DNA of 64,000 nucleotides. It comes from Phycisphaerae bacterium (GTDB lineage Bacteria; Planctomycetota; Phycisphaerae; Sedimentisphaerales; UBA12454). The DNA lies in NCBI GenBank assembly GCA_041652575.1, contig JBAZHC010000013.1, positions 40,411-104,410 of the forward strand. Reading direction: 5' to 3'. The translations under genes and the position numbers were made by a program. Under the pieces are notes generated by a model. It had not been told where the DNA came from and searched no databases. It saw nothing but the letters and a program-made list of their open reading frames with translations. Positions within the stretch are counted from its first letter, which is position 1. Every line of letters starts with the position of its first letter. This document shows, piece by piece, positions 44,446 through 53,429 of the stretch.

Positions 44446-46416
44446 TTATTTCGGTTTCTCAAGACCTTCCACTACTGCGCCGCTTTCGAGTATGAACGGC
44501 GGACCTTCCTGCGTTTCAATTTTCACATTTTTAAGAGTCACTTTGGCGTTACGAATCGTTAAACCCTTCGGCGCCGTAATATGAACGTTTTCCAGCACAA
44601 CATCTGTTATGGGCCACTCCGGCAGGCCGACTATAATACCGGCACTTTTGGGACTGGTAGCCGTAAGGTTTGAGATTTTAATTTTGCTGTATTTTGGCGT
44701 CGAGTCGGTGACCGGCTGTGCCGTATCTTCCTTCGGGATTTTAGGATAGTACGCAGTAATATTAATCGGAGTTTTCACATTTTTCATCGTGAGGTCGCTA
44801 TAAGTAATGTTTTCGACAATGCCGCCTTTTCCGCGGGTTGATTTAATCCTGAGTCCGCTTTCTGTATTTTCGAATGTGCAGTTTTTAACGGTCATATTCT
44901 GCACACCGCCGATAGTTTCACTGCCTATGGACATTCCGTGACCGTGAAAAAAATTACAGCCTGTAACATTAATATATTGGCAGGCGGCATTTGGATGGGC
45001 GAGGTCGGGACGGCCTGATTTCATTACGATGTTATCATCGCCGGTGTCGATGACGCAATCGGTAATGGTGACATAACGGGAAGCACTGGGGTCGATAGCG
45101 TCTGTATTTGGCGAATCATCAGGGGCCGTTATCGTTACTCTTGCAATTTCCACATCCTCACAATTTCGGGGGATAATATGGAAACTTGGCGAATTGGTCA
45201 GCGTAACGTCTTTGATTCGCACGCCAACGCAGTTATTTAAAACCACCAAACGCGGACGTTTTCCTGTCTCCGGCTGTTTGGCTTTTTTTGCCGCTCGGAC
45301 AGGTTCCCACCATCTGGCACCGGAGCCGTCAATTGTGCCTTTGCCGCTTATGGTTATGTTTGTCAGGTTATTGCCGTTTACAAATTCCAAAGGATCATTG
45401 CTACTTTTGTTTTCTGTGTTCACGAAATCGTTTGGGTCGTCTGTTGCTTTTAAAATTGCACCCTCGTCAAGCTGAAGTGTGATATTACTTCTAAGAAAAA
45501 CAGGCTTGCTCAGATATGTTCCTGCTGTTAGACGAACCGTGCCGCTGCCGGCTTTGCCGCATTCATCAATCGCTTTTTGTATTGCTTCTGTGTCGAGTGT
45601 TTTGCCGTCGCCTTTGGCGCCGAAATTACGGATGTCGAGAATTTTTGCTTCAACTTTATTTGAGTCAGCGACAGGATCTTTGCGGAAGCAGGGTTTTAGT
45701 TCCGGTGCGATACGGACAAGTTCTTCAACGACCAGCCGGGCAAACTCTACACTGCCTTTAGCGTTGAGATGAGTATTATCGACCTGATTATTGTCCTTGA
45801 CGGGGCTTAGCTCGATACATTTTTCCTTACATAGCTTTTCGCATAGTTCTTTACTGCTTGCGTGAAGGTCAATTAGCGGAACGTTTTTCTCTTTGGCGAT
45901 TTGTTTGACTGCTTCGACATAAGGTACCAGGCTTGAATTGATTTTACCGTTTCCGGATTTGTCCCATTGCCTGCGAACAAGCGAGGTAACCAAAATCGGC
46001 TTTGCGCCAATAGCGCGAGCTTCGTCCACATAACGAGTCATATATTCACGATAAGTAGTATTTGGCTCTGTCGAACGTTCGGGGCCTTTGCCGGGTTCAT
46101 CGTTATGGCCGAACTGAATTAAATAATAATCGCCTTTGAGTTCCAAAGCCTGGGCCCAGCGATTTTCGGCGATGAAACTTTTTGAGCTTCTGCCGCCGGC
46201 CGCTGTATTGACACATTCTGCCTTGTCGGTGAGAAATTGCCTGAAACCAAGTCCCCAGCCGGACTTGTCTGTAACCGTAGAATCGCCAACGAGAACAATT
46301 CGTACCTTATGCACATTAACATCCTGCACAGGTTTAGCGTCTTTTTCAGCTGCGAAGCCGGTTAAATGAAAAATACAAACGGCTAAAACTAATCCTATAA
46401 TTTTTTTGCAGTTCAT
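44446..46416 (-). CDS. Fused CE12 acetylesterase and GH28 galacturonan hydrolase, secreted
   Basis: About 656 residues: signal peptide (about 1-22), an SGNH esterase of the rhamnogalacturonan acetylesterase type (about 35-245), then a GH28 beta-helix (about 262-655). The esterase blocks are 'LVGDSTVTD' (catalytic Ser), 'AAGGRSSKS', 'FGHND' and 'DNTHLNAKG' (catalytic His). The GH28 part has the catalytic set 'NTDAID', 'TGDDNIVMKSG', 'HGHGMSIGSE' and 'GLRIKS'. Such a protein would remove acetyl groups and cut the galacturonan backbone of pectin or rhamnogalacturonan. The ATG at 46416 is preferred since AAGGGAT lies eight bases before it; another ATG at 46422 adds two residues. It is divergent from the permease gene and near rhamnose genes, matching a rhamnogalacturonan pathway. 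Confidence 0.9.
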   Translation of the reverse strand: MNCKKIIGLVLAVCIFHLTGFAAEKDAKPVQDVNVHKVRIVLVGDSTVTDKSGWGLGFRQFLTDKAECVNTAAGGRSSKSFIAENRWAQALELKGDYYLIQFGHNDEPGKGPERSTEPNTTYREYMTRYVDEARAIGAKPILVTSLVRRQWDKSGNGKINSSLVPYVEAVKQIAKEKNVPLIDLHASSKELCEKLCKEKCIELSPVKDNNQVDNTHLNAKGSVEFARLVVEELVRIAPELKPCFRKDPVADSNKVEAKILDIRNFGAKGDGKTLDTEAIQKAIDECGKAGSGTVRLTAGTYLSKPVFLRSNITLQLDEGAILKATDDPNDFVNTENKSSNDPLEFVNGNNLTNITISGKGTIDGSGARWWEPVRAAKKAKQPETGKRPRLVVLNNCVGVRIKDVTLTNSPSFHIIPRNCEDVEIARVTITAPDDSPNTDAIDPSASRYVTITDCVIDTGDDNIVMKSGRPDLAHPNAACQYINVTGCNFFHGHGMSIGSETIGGVQNMTVKNCTFENTESGLRIKSTRGKGGIVENITYSDLTMKNVKTPINITAYYPKIPKEDTAQPVTDSTPKYSKIKISNLTATSPKSAGIIVGLPEWPITDVVLENVHITAPKGLTIRNAKVTLKNVKIETQEGPPFILESGAVVEGLEKPK

Positions 46417-46667
46417 AAACATATCCCTTCACTGAAAGCAGAATGATGTTATCTAAGGTTCAAACACAAAAACCCGTTTTTAACAAACGAATATTTTGAA
46501 ACCAAAAGTTCCAAAACGCGCAACGTCAAAGATGTTATTATTACCTTATATACCCCAATCCATTATAGATTGCAATATGCCGTAAATATTATTAAAATGA
46601 CGTCTATGGAATGTCTTAGCGGCTGATTTCTAAACAGTTTATAATGATAATTAGAACAGGAGTTGAG

Positions 46668-48110
46668 ATGGCAGATAAAGAAACGGATTTGACAATCGAG
46701 CCTGAAGGATTAAACGAGTTTGAACGCCGACCTGTACCCCAAAGCGCATTATTAAGATTCAAGGATTTTATCGGTATGTATGCGGGGGAACATTGCGCAG
46801 GAACTGAACTGATGATTGGGCCGCTTTTTGTCGCTGCGGGCGTAAGCGCGTTCGATTTGATATTCGGTTTGCTTTTGGGTAACGCACTGGCGGTTTTAAG
46901 CTGGACGTTCCTTTGTGCTCCTATCGCGACACGTTCACGTCTGACGCTTTATTATCAGTTGGAGAAAATTTGCGGCAAGAAACTGGTAGTATTATACAAT
47001 TTCGCCAACGGCATTATGTTTTGTTTTCTTGCAGGCTCAATGATTACAGTAGCCGCGACTGCTATAGGAGTCTGGTTCGAATTCAGGATGCCCGGCCTGA
47101 ACGACCTCTATCCGAACAGCTTCGGCTGGGTTCTTGCCGTTTTCGCTGTTGGAGCATTAATTTCCGTCGTTGCCGCTTATGGTTATAAAATCGTTTCCAA
47201 AATCGCCAACATTGCGGCCCCCTGGATGCTGCTGGTTTTCTTCGTTTTTGGAATTGTAGGCTTAAAACAATTCATCAGCGTAACTGGCGCACAGATTAAT
47301 GGCTTGTCCGACCTTTGGACTCTTGCCAATACTCAGATATGGAAGGGCGGCGCTGCGCTGCCCGGACAGGTCAAATTCACCTTCTGGCATGTAACCTTTT
47401 TCGCCTGGTTCTGCAATATGGCTATGCACATTGGGATGTCGGACCTTTCTATTTTCCGCTATGCGAAAAAATCCTGGTATGGCGTGGCTTCCGGTTCGGG
47501 AATGTATCTTGGCCATTTCTTTGCGTGGATTGCCGCTTCGATACTTTATGCCTATCAGCTCCATATAAATCCTGAGAATACGGATGTTCTGCCCGGGCCG
47601 ATGGCTTACAGGGCTGCGGGCATCACAGGTCTTATTTGCGTAATTATCGCCTGCTGGACGACGGCCAATCCCACCATTTACAGGGCAGGTCTCGCGTTTC
47701 AGGCTATAATACCGAAAAGTTCGAGATTTGCCGTAACAATCGCAACAGGATTAATAGCTACAGTTGCCGGTATGTTTCCTGCGATAGCGATGAAGCTTCT
47801 CAATTTCGTCGCACTATATGGGATGCTGCTGATGCCGATGGGTGCCGTGATTTTTGTAGATTTCTGGCTCCTGAAAAAATTTGGCCTGCGCAGCAATTAT
47901 GCCGAGATAAGTAAAAAAACTTTTAACTGGGCCGCTGGCCTGAGCTGGTTTGTAACGCTGGGAGTCTGCTGGTGGCTGGTGATATATGGCGGCGTTCAGA
48001 TATTTTTCGTAAGTCTGCCGGGCTGGTTTATTACAGCAATTTTATATGTTGTGCTGAGCAAAATATATCAGAAGAAGGTTTATGGGCATTTAACTGCGGA
48101 GGCAAGCTGA
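46668..48110 (+). CDS. NCS1-type (CodB-like) permease
   Basis: A 480-residue membrane transporter with about twelve hydrophobic segments and the purine-cytosine permease layout: 'AGTELMIGPLFVAAGVS' in the first helix, 'FANGIMFCFLAGSMI' and 'WTTANPTIYRAGLAFQ' later. NCS1 members take up nucleobases, vitamins or allantoin with a proton or sodium ion. Its setting between pectin and rhamnose genes, with a small membrane protein right after it, suggests a sugar or sugar-breakdown product as cargo; this is inference and a nucleobase cannot be excluded. The ATG at 46668 follows CAGGAG; the longer frame from 46644 has no ribosome site. Confidence 0.85.
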   Translation: MADKETDLTIEPEGLNEFERRPVPQSALLRFKDFIGMYAGEHCAGTELMIGPLFVAAGVSAFDLIFGLLLGNALAVLSWTFLCAPIATRSRLTLYYQLEKICGKKLVVLYNFANGIMFCFLAGSMITVAATAIGVWFEFRMPGLNDLYPNSFGWVLAVFAVGALISVVAAYGYKIVSKIANIAAPWMLLVFFVFGIVGLKQFISVTGAQINGLSDLWTLANTQIWKGGAALPGQVKFTFWHVTFFAWFCNMAMHIGMSDLSIFRYAKKSWYGVASGSGMYLGHFFAWIAASILYAYQLHINPENTDVLPGPMAYRAAGITGLICVIIACWTTANPTIYRAGLAFQAIIPKSSRFAVTIATGLIATVAGMFPAIAMKLLNFVALYGMLLMPMGAVIFVDFWLLKKFGLRSNYAEISKKTFNWAAGLSWFVTLGVCWWLVIYGGVQIFFVSLPGWFITAILYVVLSKIYQKKVYGHLTAEAS

Positions 48111-48113
48111 AAT

Positions 48114-48293
48114 ATGACTAATCAGATTTTTAAAATAATCTCGTTTCTGGCTCTTGTCATTTTGATACTGCCGTCGTTTATGTACTTTGCCGACAAGATG
48201 AATCTTGACCAGGTTAAAAATGCAATGCTGGCGGCTACTGTTATCTGGTTCGTTGCCGCAAGCCTGTGGATGTGGAAAAGTAATTCGGTATAA
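48114..48293 (+). CDS. Small two-helix membrane protein beside permease
   Basis: A 59-codon frame starting four bases after the permease stop (GGAGG about ten bases before its ATG). It has two hydrophobic stretches, 'IISFLALVILILPSFMYF' (about 8-25) and 'AMLAATVIWFVAASLWMW' (about 38-55), split by a polar 'ADKMNLDQVKN'. Spacing and ribosome site support it as a real gene cotranscribed with the permease, possibly as an accessory subunit. I do not recognise a named family. It ends three bases before the convergent aldolase gene. Confidence 0.75.
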   Translation: MTNQIFKIISFLALVILILPSFMYFADKMNLDQVKNAMLAATVIWFVAASLWMWKSNSV

Positions 48294-48295
48294 TG

Positions 48296-50263
48296 CTATC
48301 TCACCATAACTTGGCCGGAGTCGACAACGAGAGTTTGTCCGGTAATAACTCTCGACTGGTCGGATGACAGGAAAATCACGGCGTCCGCGATATCCTGACC
48401 TTTGATTTCAACGCCGAGAATCGTTTTGTTCACATAATATGGAATGACCTCTTCGGGCCTGATGCCGTATTTTTTTGCGCAGATTTTAATATATTCCGGA
48501 TTCCATATTTTTGAACCTTCGAAAACATTTCCCGGACAAATTGAATTCACACGTATTCCGTATTTGCCCAGTTCCATCGCCCAGCCTCTGGCCATATGTA
48601 TTTCGCCTGCTTTGGTCGCGTTATAAGGCGTGTTGTTTTTGCTGGCTTCCAAACCTGATTTTGAGCTTAAGTTTATTATGCTGCCGCCGATGCCCTGGGC
48701 AATCATTATTTTCGCGGCATATTTTGCCATCAGCAGATAACCGGTCAGATTTATTTCCAGTGCCAGCCGCCATTTATCGGCGGGCATATCCACCAGCGAA
48801 TATGCCGGTGCGATACCGGCCGCGTTGACAAGAATATCGAGTCCGCCGAATTCGTCCATTATTTGACTGAAAGCATTTTTAACGCTGGATTCATCAGTCA
48901 CATTACACACAGCGACAATAACTTCAGCGGAAGGAAGCTCTTTTAATATTTCGCTTTTTGTCTGCTGCGCCGCTGCTGAGTCAATATCGGCCAGTGTCAC
49001 AAAAGCTCCTGCTTTTGCAAGACCGATAGCGATACTTTTTCCAAGTCCGCTTCCGGCACCGGTAACAACGGCAATTTTATCTTTTAATTGGCCGTCATTT
49101 GTATTGCCTGCGGCTTTCTGACGAAAAGCTTCCGATTCCCAGTTATTGACAAAATCTATTTCCCGCCTGCGGAGCGGCTTGATGCCGCCGAAAGACAAAG
49201 CGTTATGTCGAATAAATAAAGAGCTTGATACGATATCCCTGATAACGCCTGCGGTTTTTTCAGGAGCGGTTACAAATAATCCGAGACCTTTGACTAAAAA
49301 CGCTTTTGAAAGTTTTTCACCTTTTTTAATTTGCGAACTCAATTTCGCCGCTATTTTTTCAGAATTTACCGTTTCCAGCCAAATAGGCGTTCCGTTAGCG
49401 TAAACAAGCTCGTCAGGGCTAAGACAAGGACAGGAAAGCATCTTTTTAATGTTTTTATGCTTTAAAAAGCCTGCGATGGTATTATCAATGAAGAATTTTA
49501 CCGGCACATATTTACCGGCGGCTTTATAGTATGCTTTTCTTATGGCATGTTTCGCATTCGTTATTTCCTGCGACGGCAGAACTTTTGGTATAGCCGCCCA
49601 GGGGCATTTAAGACCGGCCTGCATAATCTTTACAACCTGCGAAACCAGCTTTAGTGAGGTGTTCATGGATTCGGAACTGATAATAAGACCGTGTTTTTCA
49701 AGGAAAAGAACTGCCGGCTTTTTTTTGTACTGCGATTGATACTTATTAATTAAGGCCGATATTTTTTTGGCGAGCATAAAACCCGGGTCAACATAGGGAA
49801 TCCATAACGGGGGATTCTTCCAGCCGTTGAAAATTTTATCGACCTTTTGCTGTCCATCTTTGGCGTTAACAAAAGCCCTTACAGCGTCAGGATGCAGATG
49901 AATAACATATTTATCGAGCATTGCGTGCAGGTGTGCCTCGACCGATGGCCGGGCATTGCTCTTGAGATTATCGGCACAGGAACAGGCAAGCCTTCTTACG
50001 ACTTCTGTCTCCCGCGGGGTAACATCGAGTTTTGCAATATCTTTATCTGGAAGAATAGACAGAACTTTTTTAACGTCGAGCATTCGCCAGCCTTTTTCGG
50101 CATTCATATCTTTCAAGGTTGAGCCGCTGGCTTTGATATACATAAACCTGCCGTCGTTTGTTTTGACGGATGTGTTTCCGCCGCCGCCCTGGACGAGTTT
50201 CGTATCTTTTCCCACTGTATTGGAAATTTTAATCAAATCCGCTAATGCTTTGTCTATTTTCAT
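48296..50263 (-). CDS. Bifunctional class II aldolase / short-chain dehydrogenase (rhamnose type)
   Basis: A 655-residue fusion of the RhaD-like kind. The N-terminal class II aldolase (about 1-370) has 'LVQGGGGNTSVK' near 23 and zinc-site histidines in 'EAHLHAM' and 'VIHLHPDAV'. The C-terminal short-chain dehydrogenase (about 395-655) has the NAD loop 'VTGAGSGLGKSIA', 'VNAAGIAPAY' and the catalytic 'YNATKAG'. Family members cut L-rhamnulose 1-phosphate to DHAP and L-lactaldehyde and oxidise the lactaldehyde to lactate. It overlaps the alcohol dehydrogenase gene by four bases and is in the same operon as the lipoyl and E1 genes, with RhaA encoded divergently. A fuculose or other 6-deoxysugar substrate is possible. 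Confidence 0.88.
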   Translation of the reverse strand: MKIDKALADLIKISNTVGKDTKLVQGGGGNTSVKTNDGRFMYIKASGSTLKDMNAEKGWRMLDVKKVLSILPDKDIAKLDVTPRETEVVRRLACSCADNLKSNARPSVEAHLHAMLDKYVIHLHPDAVRAFVNAKDGQQKVDKIFNGWKNPPLWIPYVDPGFMLAKKISALINKYQSQYKKKPAVLFLEKHGLIISSESMNTSLKLVSQVVKIMQAGLKCPWAAIPKVLPSQEITNAKHAIRKAYYKAAGKYVPVKFFIDNTIAGFLKHKNIKKMLSCPCLSPDELVYANGTPIWLETVNSEKIAAKLSSQIKKGEKLSKAFLVKGLGLFVTAPEKTAGVIRDIVSSSLFIRHNALSFGGIKPLRRREIDFVNNWESEAFRQKAAGNTNDGQLKDKIAVVTGAGSGLGKSIAIGLAKAGAFVTLADIDSAAAQQTKSEILKELPSAEVIVAVCNVTDESSVKNAFSQIMDEFGGLDILVNAAGIAPAYSLVDMPADKWRLALEINLTGYLLMAKYAAKIMIAQGIGGSIINLSSKSGLEASKNNTPYNATKAGEIHMARGWAMELGKYGIRVNSICPGNVFEGSKIWNPEYIKICAKKYGIRPEEVIPYYVNKTILGVEIKGQDIADAVIFLSSDQSRVITGQTLVVDSGQVMVR

Positions 50264-51888
50264 ATCTGTTTCCGTGTAAATTTTTCTATTAAAGTATTTT
50301 CAGCTTCTTTGGTCCACAATCCGTTATCGAGTTTGCTGGCTACATCCGGCATTTCTTTTTGCATTTGCTCAAGTGTTGTAAGAAGTAAATTCCCGCATTG
50401 CGGATATATAATTATTTTACCCGCTATGGACTGATTTTCAACAGCCCTGATACCCTCTATCGCCGATTCCAGGCTCGCGACAGCAGCCACAGAAAGATTC
50501 GTATCGAGTTTGCCTGCTTCGACTTTCGCGAGAACCTTTTTTATATCCTCGATAGTAGAGCCGCTTGTGCCGATGAAATAAAGTTTTTTCTCGATATAAG
50601 CATTAAGGTCGATTTTTCCTTTTACCATGGCCGGGATACCGGCGAAGATATTTATAATGCCGCCTTTGGCCGCGTCTTTGACGCATTGTGCCGCAAGTGC
50701 GGGTACAGGGGCCATAAGTGCGGCGTAATCGATATTGACAGGGGCTTTCTCTTTTGTGGGGTTATATGGTATATATTTTACACCTTTTTCTTTGGCGAGA
50801 TTTGCCGCAATTTTTGTAAGCGACAATAGTCTGTTATCATCCAAATCTCCGGCATAAACAGTGATTCCTTTGATTCCCTGGCAGATATTTCTTATTGCGT
50901 GCATAACTCCCATCGGGCCGCCGGCGCCGATGACGTTCACCTTATCATTGGTGCGTATTTCACCGGTTGGCGGTATATGTTTCATTGCATCGGCAGGGTT
51001 ATCGCCTGTTGTGCCGATTATTCTTATGCCGCCGTAGTGTACTAATCCGACAGCAGTTTCAACTTCCCTGTCGATTTTTTTGCCACACAGAACGATATTT
51101 ATCAGTGCGTGAGCCTTGGCCTTATCGAAAAGCTTTTCGATAGTTTCCGCTTTTGCCCCGAAATAAACGATATCGTCAAACTTTTCATTTATATTTTCAA
51201 GTGACTCTGCCTTTGCATCTGATATTTTTTCAGGCTTGCCGAATTTTTCGAGCATTTTCGTGAAATTTGCGGAATTAAATTCGTCCTCTGTTACCACAAG
51301 CATTTTACTTTGCGGGCTGATTTGTTTGCGTTCTTTCGATATGTAAGAATCTTCAACGCATGCCCACGGTTCGCAAAGCGCCACTGCCGAGGCGCTTTTA
51401 TCTTCCGGTGCGGGAATGAGTATAAATTCTCCTTCGGGCGAACAGCTTATTCTTTCATCGATTAATGTATATTCCTGAAGAGCGCCTTCGATGTTATATC
51501 CGAAGGCTCCGTTTGATTTTTCAGTTTTGAGCCATCTCATATCCGCCTGAACAAGGAATCTGTCGCCGACTTTCGCCCTTGTAACCCTGCTGCCGACTTT
51601 CACTGCCCTGACAACCGCTTCATGCCCCGGCACGGTAGGAGTTTTCTCTGTTTTATAGGCGGGATATTCATTCAGAACCGCCTGCTCCGCACCGGAAACA
51701 ATTTTTCCTTTGCGAACATGGCTGTCGAATTGTTTAAGCAGCTTCAAATCCGAAAAACAAAGTCCTACGGCTTCGACCTTACAAAGAATTTGATAATCAT
51801 TCGGCAAATAAACTTCTTTTTCAGTGTTAAATTTTAGCTGGTTCGGCCCCGTCAGTTGAACTGCTCTTTGTTTTTTTGGAATTCCCAA
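50260..51888 (-). CDS. Zinc-type medium-chain alcohol dehydrogenase-like protein
   Basis: A 542-residue member of the medium-chain dehydrogenase superfamily, longer than the usual 350-400. N-terminal catalytic-domain marks are 'GLCFSDLK' (zinc Cys) and 'PTVPGHEAVV' (zinc His and Glu). The NAD(P) fold has 'NVIGAGGPMGVMHAI' (about 315-329). The inserted region between about 195 and 310 is poorly conserved in my reading. It most resembles sorbose 1-phosphate reductase-like enzymes; in this operon it may reduce lactaldehyde or another sugar breakdown product. The start appears to be TTG with AAGGAT upstream. It overlaps the aldolase gene by four bases. Confidence 0.78.
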   Translation of the reverse strand: MGIPKKQRAVQLTGPNQLKFNTEKEVYLPNDYQILCKVEAVGLCFSDLKLLKQFDSHVRKGKIVSGAEQAVLNEYPAYKTEKTPTVPGHEAVVRAVKVGSRVTRAKVGDRFLVQADMRWLKTEKSNGAFGYNIEGALQEYTLIDERISCSPEGEFILIPAPEDKSASAVALCEPWACVEDSYISKERKQISPQSKMLVVTEDEFNSANFTKMLEKFGKPEKISDAKAESLENINEKFDDIVYFGAKAETIEKLFDKAKAHALINIVLCGKKIDREVETAVGLVHYGGIRIIGTTGDNPADAMKHIPPTGEIRTNDKVNVIGAGGPMGVMHAIRNICQGIKGITVYAGDLDDNRLLSLTKIAANLAKEKGVKYIPYNPTKEKAPVNIDYAALMAPVPALAAQCVKDAAKGGIINIFAGIPAMVKGKIDLNAYIEKKLYFIGTSGSTIEDIKKVLAKVEAGKLDTNLSVAAVASLESAIEGIRAVENQSIAGKIIIYPQCGNLLLTTLEQMQKEMPDVASKLDNGLWTKEAENTLIEKFTRKQI

Positions 51889-51900
51889 ATTTATTTATCC

Positions 51901-51950
51901 TTCTGTCATTTCGAGCGAAGTCCTGATTTTATCAGGACGTAGTCGAAAAA
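51901..51950. repeat. Dispersed palindromic repeat (GTCATTTCGA family)
   Basis: The 80-nt gap between the PHP and dehydrogenase genes contains TGTCATTTCGAGCGAAG followed by a perfect hairpin (GTCCTGAT, three bases, ATCAGGAC at 51920-51938) and TCGAAAAATC. The same flanking words occur in reverse at 62436-62464 and 62506-62541. Repeats with this wording are widespread in bacterial intergenic DNA. It lies inside an operon and could act as mRNA structure. Confidence 0.6.
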
Positions 51951-51967
51951 TCATTAAAAAGTATTCT

Positions 51968-53131
51968 TCATTTTTTCTTTGTATGAGCATGTACGAACAT
52001 GGCGCCTTTATAAAAGTCCTCGCAAAGCGGCGCAAGTTCTTTTGAGTTAAAATCGTCAACAAATTTCTGGCCGGGGCTGTTCATTTCAGTGCCAGCTATT
52101 ATGGGCAGGTTTCTTTTTCTGCAAATATCGACAAATTCATATAGTTTTTTACATTTTTCATCGGCCAAACCTTTGCCCGGCGTATAGTTTCTATCTGGAA
52201 TAATATTGACCGCTGCAACGCCGTCAGCGACAGCGATGTCGAGCAGTTCTTCGATTGCCTGTTCGCCTGCACTTAGACCGTTTAGCCAGGTTAAAGTCGG
52301 TATGCCTCCGATTGCGAGGATGAATTTATTGATCTCTGACATTTTCGGAAATGAATTAGAGTCCGGCCGAACATATCCGACACCGCCTTGCTTCATAATT
52401 TTCGAACGGATAAGTCCCTGAAGTTTTATCCCGCCCGGCAAATCGAGTTTGCTTACATCCTGACCGAGTTTATCGCTCCAGAATTTTATCAGGTCGCTGC
52501 CGTGATGAATTTGTGCTGTCTTTTTTGCGTAAGCCAGACAGATATGCCTTTCAGTAACATTTCCCGCCGGCGTTAATGGAATTACGTCTTTTTCGTAATC
52601 GACAGTTATTGGTTTAAGATAAGCGTTAACTCTTTCGAGCATATTCCTGTTGCGCTGCTGTGCGGTCGATTTGAAACTTTCCAGTTGAGCTTTAAATTTT
52701 TCCGGTATTCCGCTGTAAGGCAGGCCAGTCGCCATATGATATGAAATGCCCGGCTCGCCCGGCGAATTAATTTCTCTGTCGGCAAATTCAGGAACGAAAA
52801 CTCTTGTCTCCATTCCGCTCGATGCCTTGAGCCCCAGTTTTGCCGCGGCTTCGTAGAGTTCATCAGTCGAATCTATGACATCGAAATCTACTGTGCCGCA
52901 GCATCCAAGCCCCGTTTTTTTCGCCAGCCAGGCGATTTTTGTCGGGGAAAAACCCTCGGCGTTGTAAGAATAGAATGTGTGGAAGTGCATATTGGTTCTT
53001 TTGTCCGAGTTGGGAAAAGTGATTTTCCCGCAATCGGCTAAACTAATCAGCTCATCCAGGGCGTTTTGCCGCTCCCTGAGATTAAAGCTGTCCAGCTTTT
53101 CTTCCAGTTTGATAATTTGCAAATCATCCAT
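51968..53131 (-). CDS. PHP-domain phosphoesterase-like protein
   Basis: A 387-residue protein with the PHP metal-binding fold: 'HFHTFYSYN' (HxH, about 49-57), 'GTVDFDV' (near 78), a Glu in 'SSGMETRVF' (near 100), 'GISYHMATG', and a C-terminal 'HAHTKK'. PHP domains are metal-dependent phosphoesterases or nucleases. Here it lies between the lipoyl protein and the alcohol dehydrogenase in the rhamnose operon, where a sugar-phosphate phosphatase role would fit; no substrate evidence is visible. The ribosome site is weak. Confidence 0.82.
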   Translation of the reverse strand: MDDLQIIKLEEKLDSFNLRERQNALDELISLADCGKITFPNSDKRTNMHFHTFYSYNAEGFSPTKIAWLAKKTGLGCCGTVDFDVIDSTDELYEAAAKLGLKASSGMETRVFVPEFADREINSPGEPGISYHMATGLPYSGIPEKFKAQLESFKSTAQQRNRNMLERVNAYLKPITVDYEKDVIPLTPAGNVTERHICLAYAKKTAQIHHGSDLIKFWSDKLGQDVSKLDLPGGIKLQGLIRSKIMKQGGVGYVRPDSNSFPKMSEINKFILAIGGIPTLTWLNGLSAGEQAIEELLDIAVADGVAAVNIIPDRNYTPGKGLADEKCKKLYEFVDICRKRNLPIIAGTEMNSPGQKFVDDFNSKELAPLCEDFYKGAMFVHAHTKKK

Positions 53132-53188
53132 CTTTCAGCAATTTTATAGTATTAACCGCTGTCGGTCAATCGCGTAAGTTTAGTTTTA

Positions 53189-53422
53189 TTAGCCGATAAT
53201 CATCATCGGTTCATTGACCGGCAGTGTCTGACCCGCTTCGACCAGTATTTTTTCCACTGTGCCCTCGGCAGGGCTTTCCATTTCGAGCGTCGCTTTGTCT
53301 GTTTCAATCTCGAACAGCACATCGCCTTTTTTGACCTTGTCGCCGACATTAACTTTACAGCTTACGATAGTTCCTTCTTCCATTGTTTGACCGAGTTTCG
53401 GTAAGTTTATAGTAGTTGCCAT
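53189..53422 (-). CDS. Stand-alone lipoyl-carrier domain protein
   Basis: A 77-residue protein that is just one biotinyl/lipoyl domain: 'LPKLGQTMEEGTIVS' at the start and the lipoylation site 'EIETDKATLEME' with Lys about residue 44. It resembles the first domain of dihydrolipoyl acyltransferases (E2) but has no peripheral-subunit-binding or catalytic part. GAGGT lies five bases before the ATG at 53422; a longer frame from 53470 lies in the preceding gene. It follows the fused E1 gene by seven bases, so it should carry the acyl group made by that E1. Confidence 0.88.
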   Translation of the reverse strand: MATTINLPKLGQTMEEGTIVSCKVNVGDKVKKGDVLFEIETDKATLEMESPAEGTVEKILVEAGQTLPVNEPMMIIG

Positions 53423-53429
53423 TTTTACC

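Noticed and set aside
53189..53422. Biotin carrier protein of a carboxylase
   Set aside because: The modification site reads 'ETDKA', the lipoyl form, not the biotin form 'AMKM', and it is coupled to E1.
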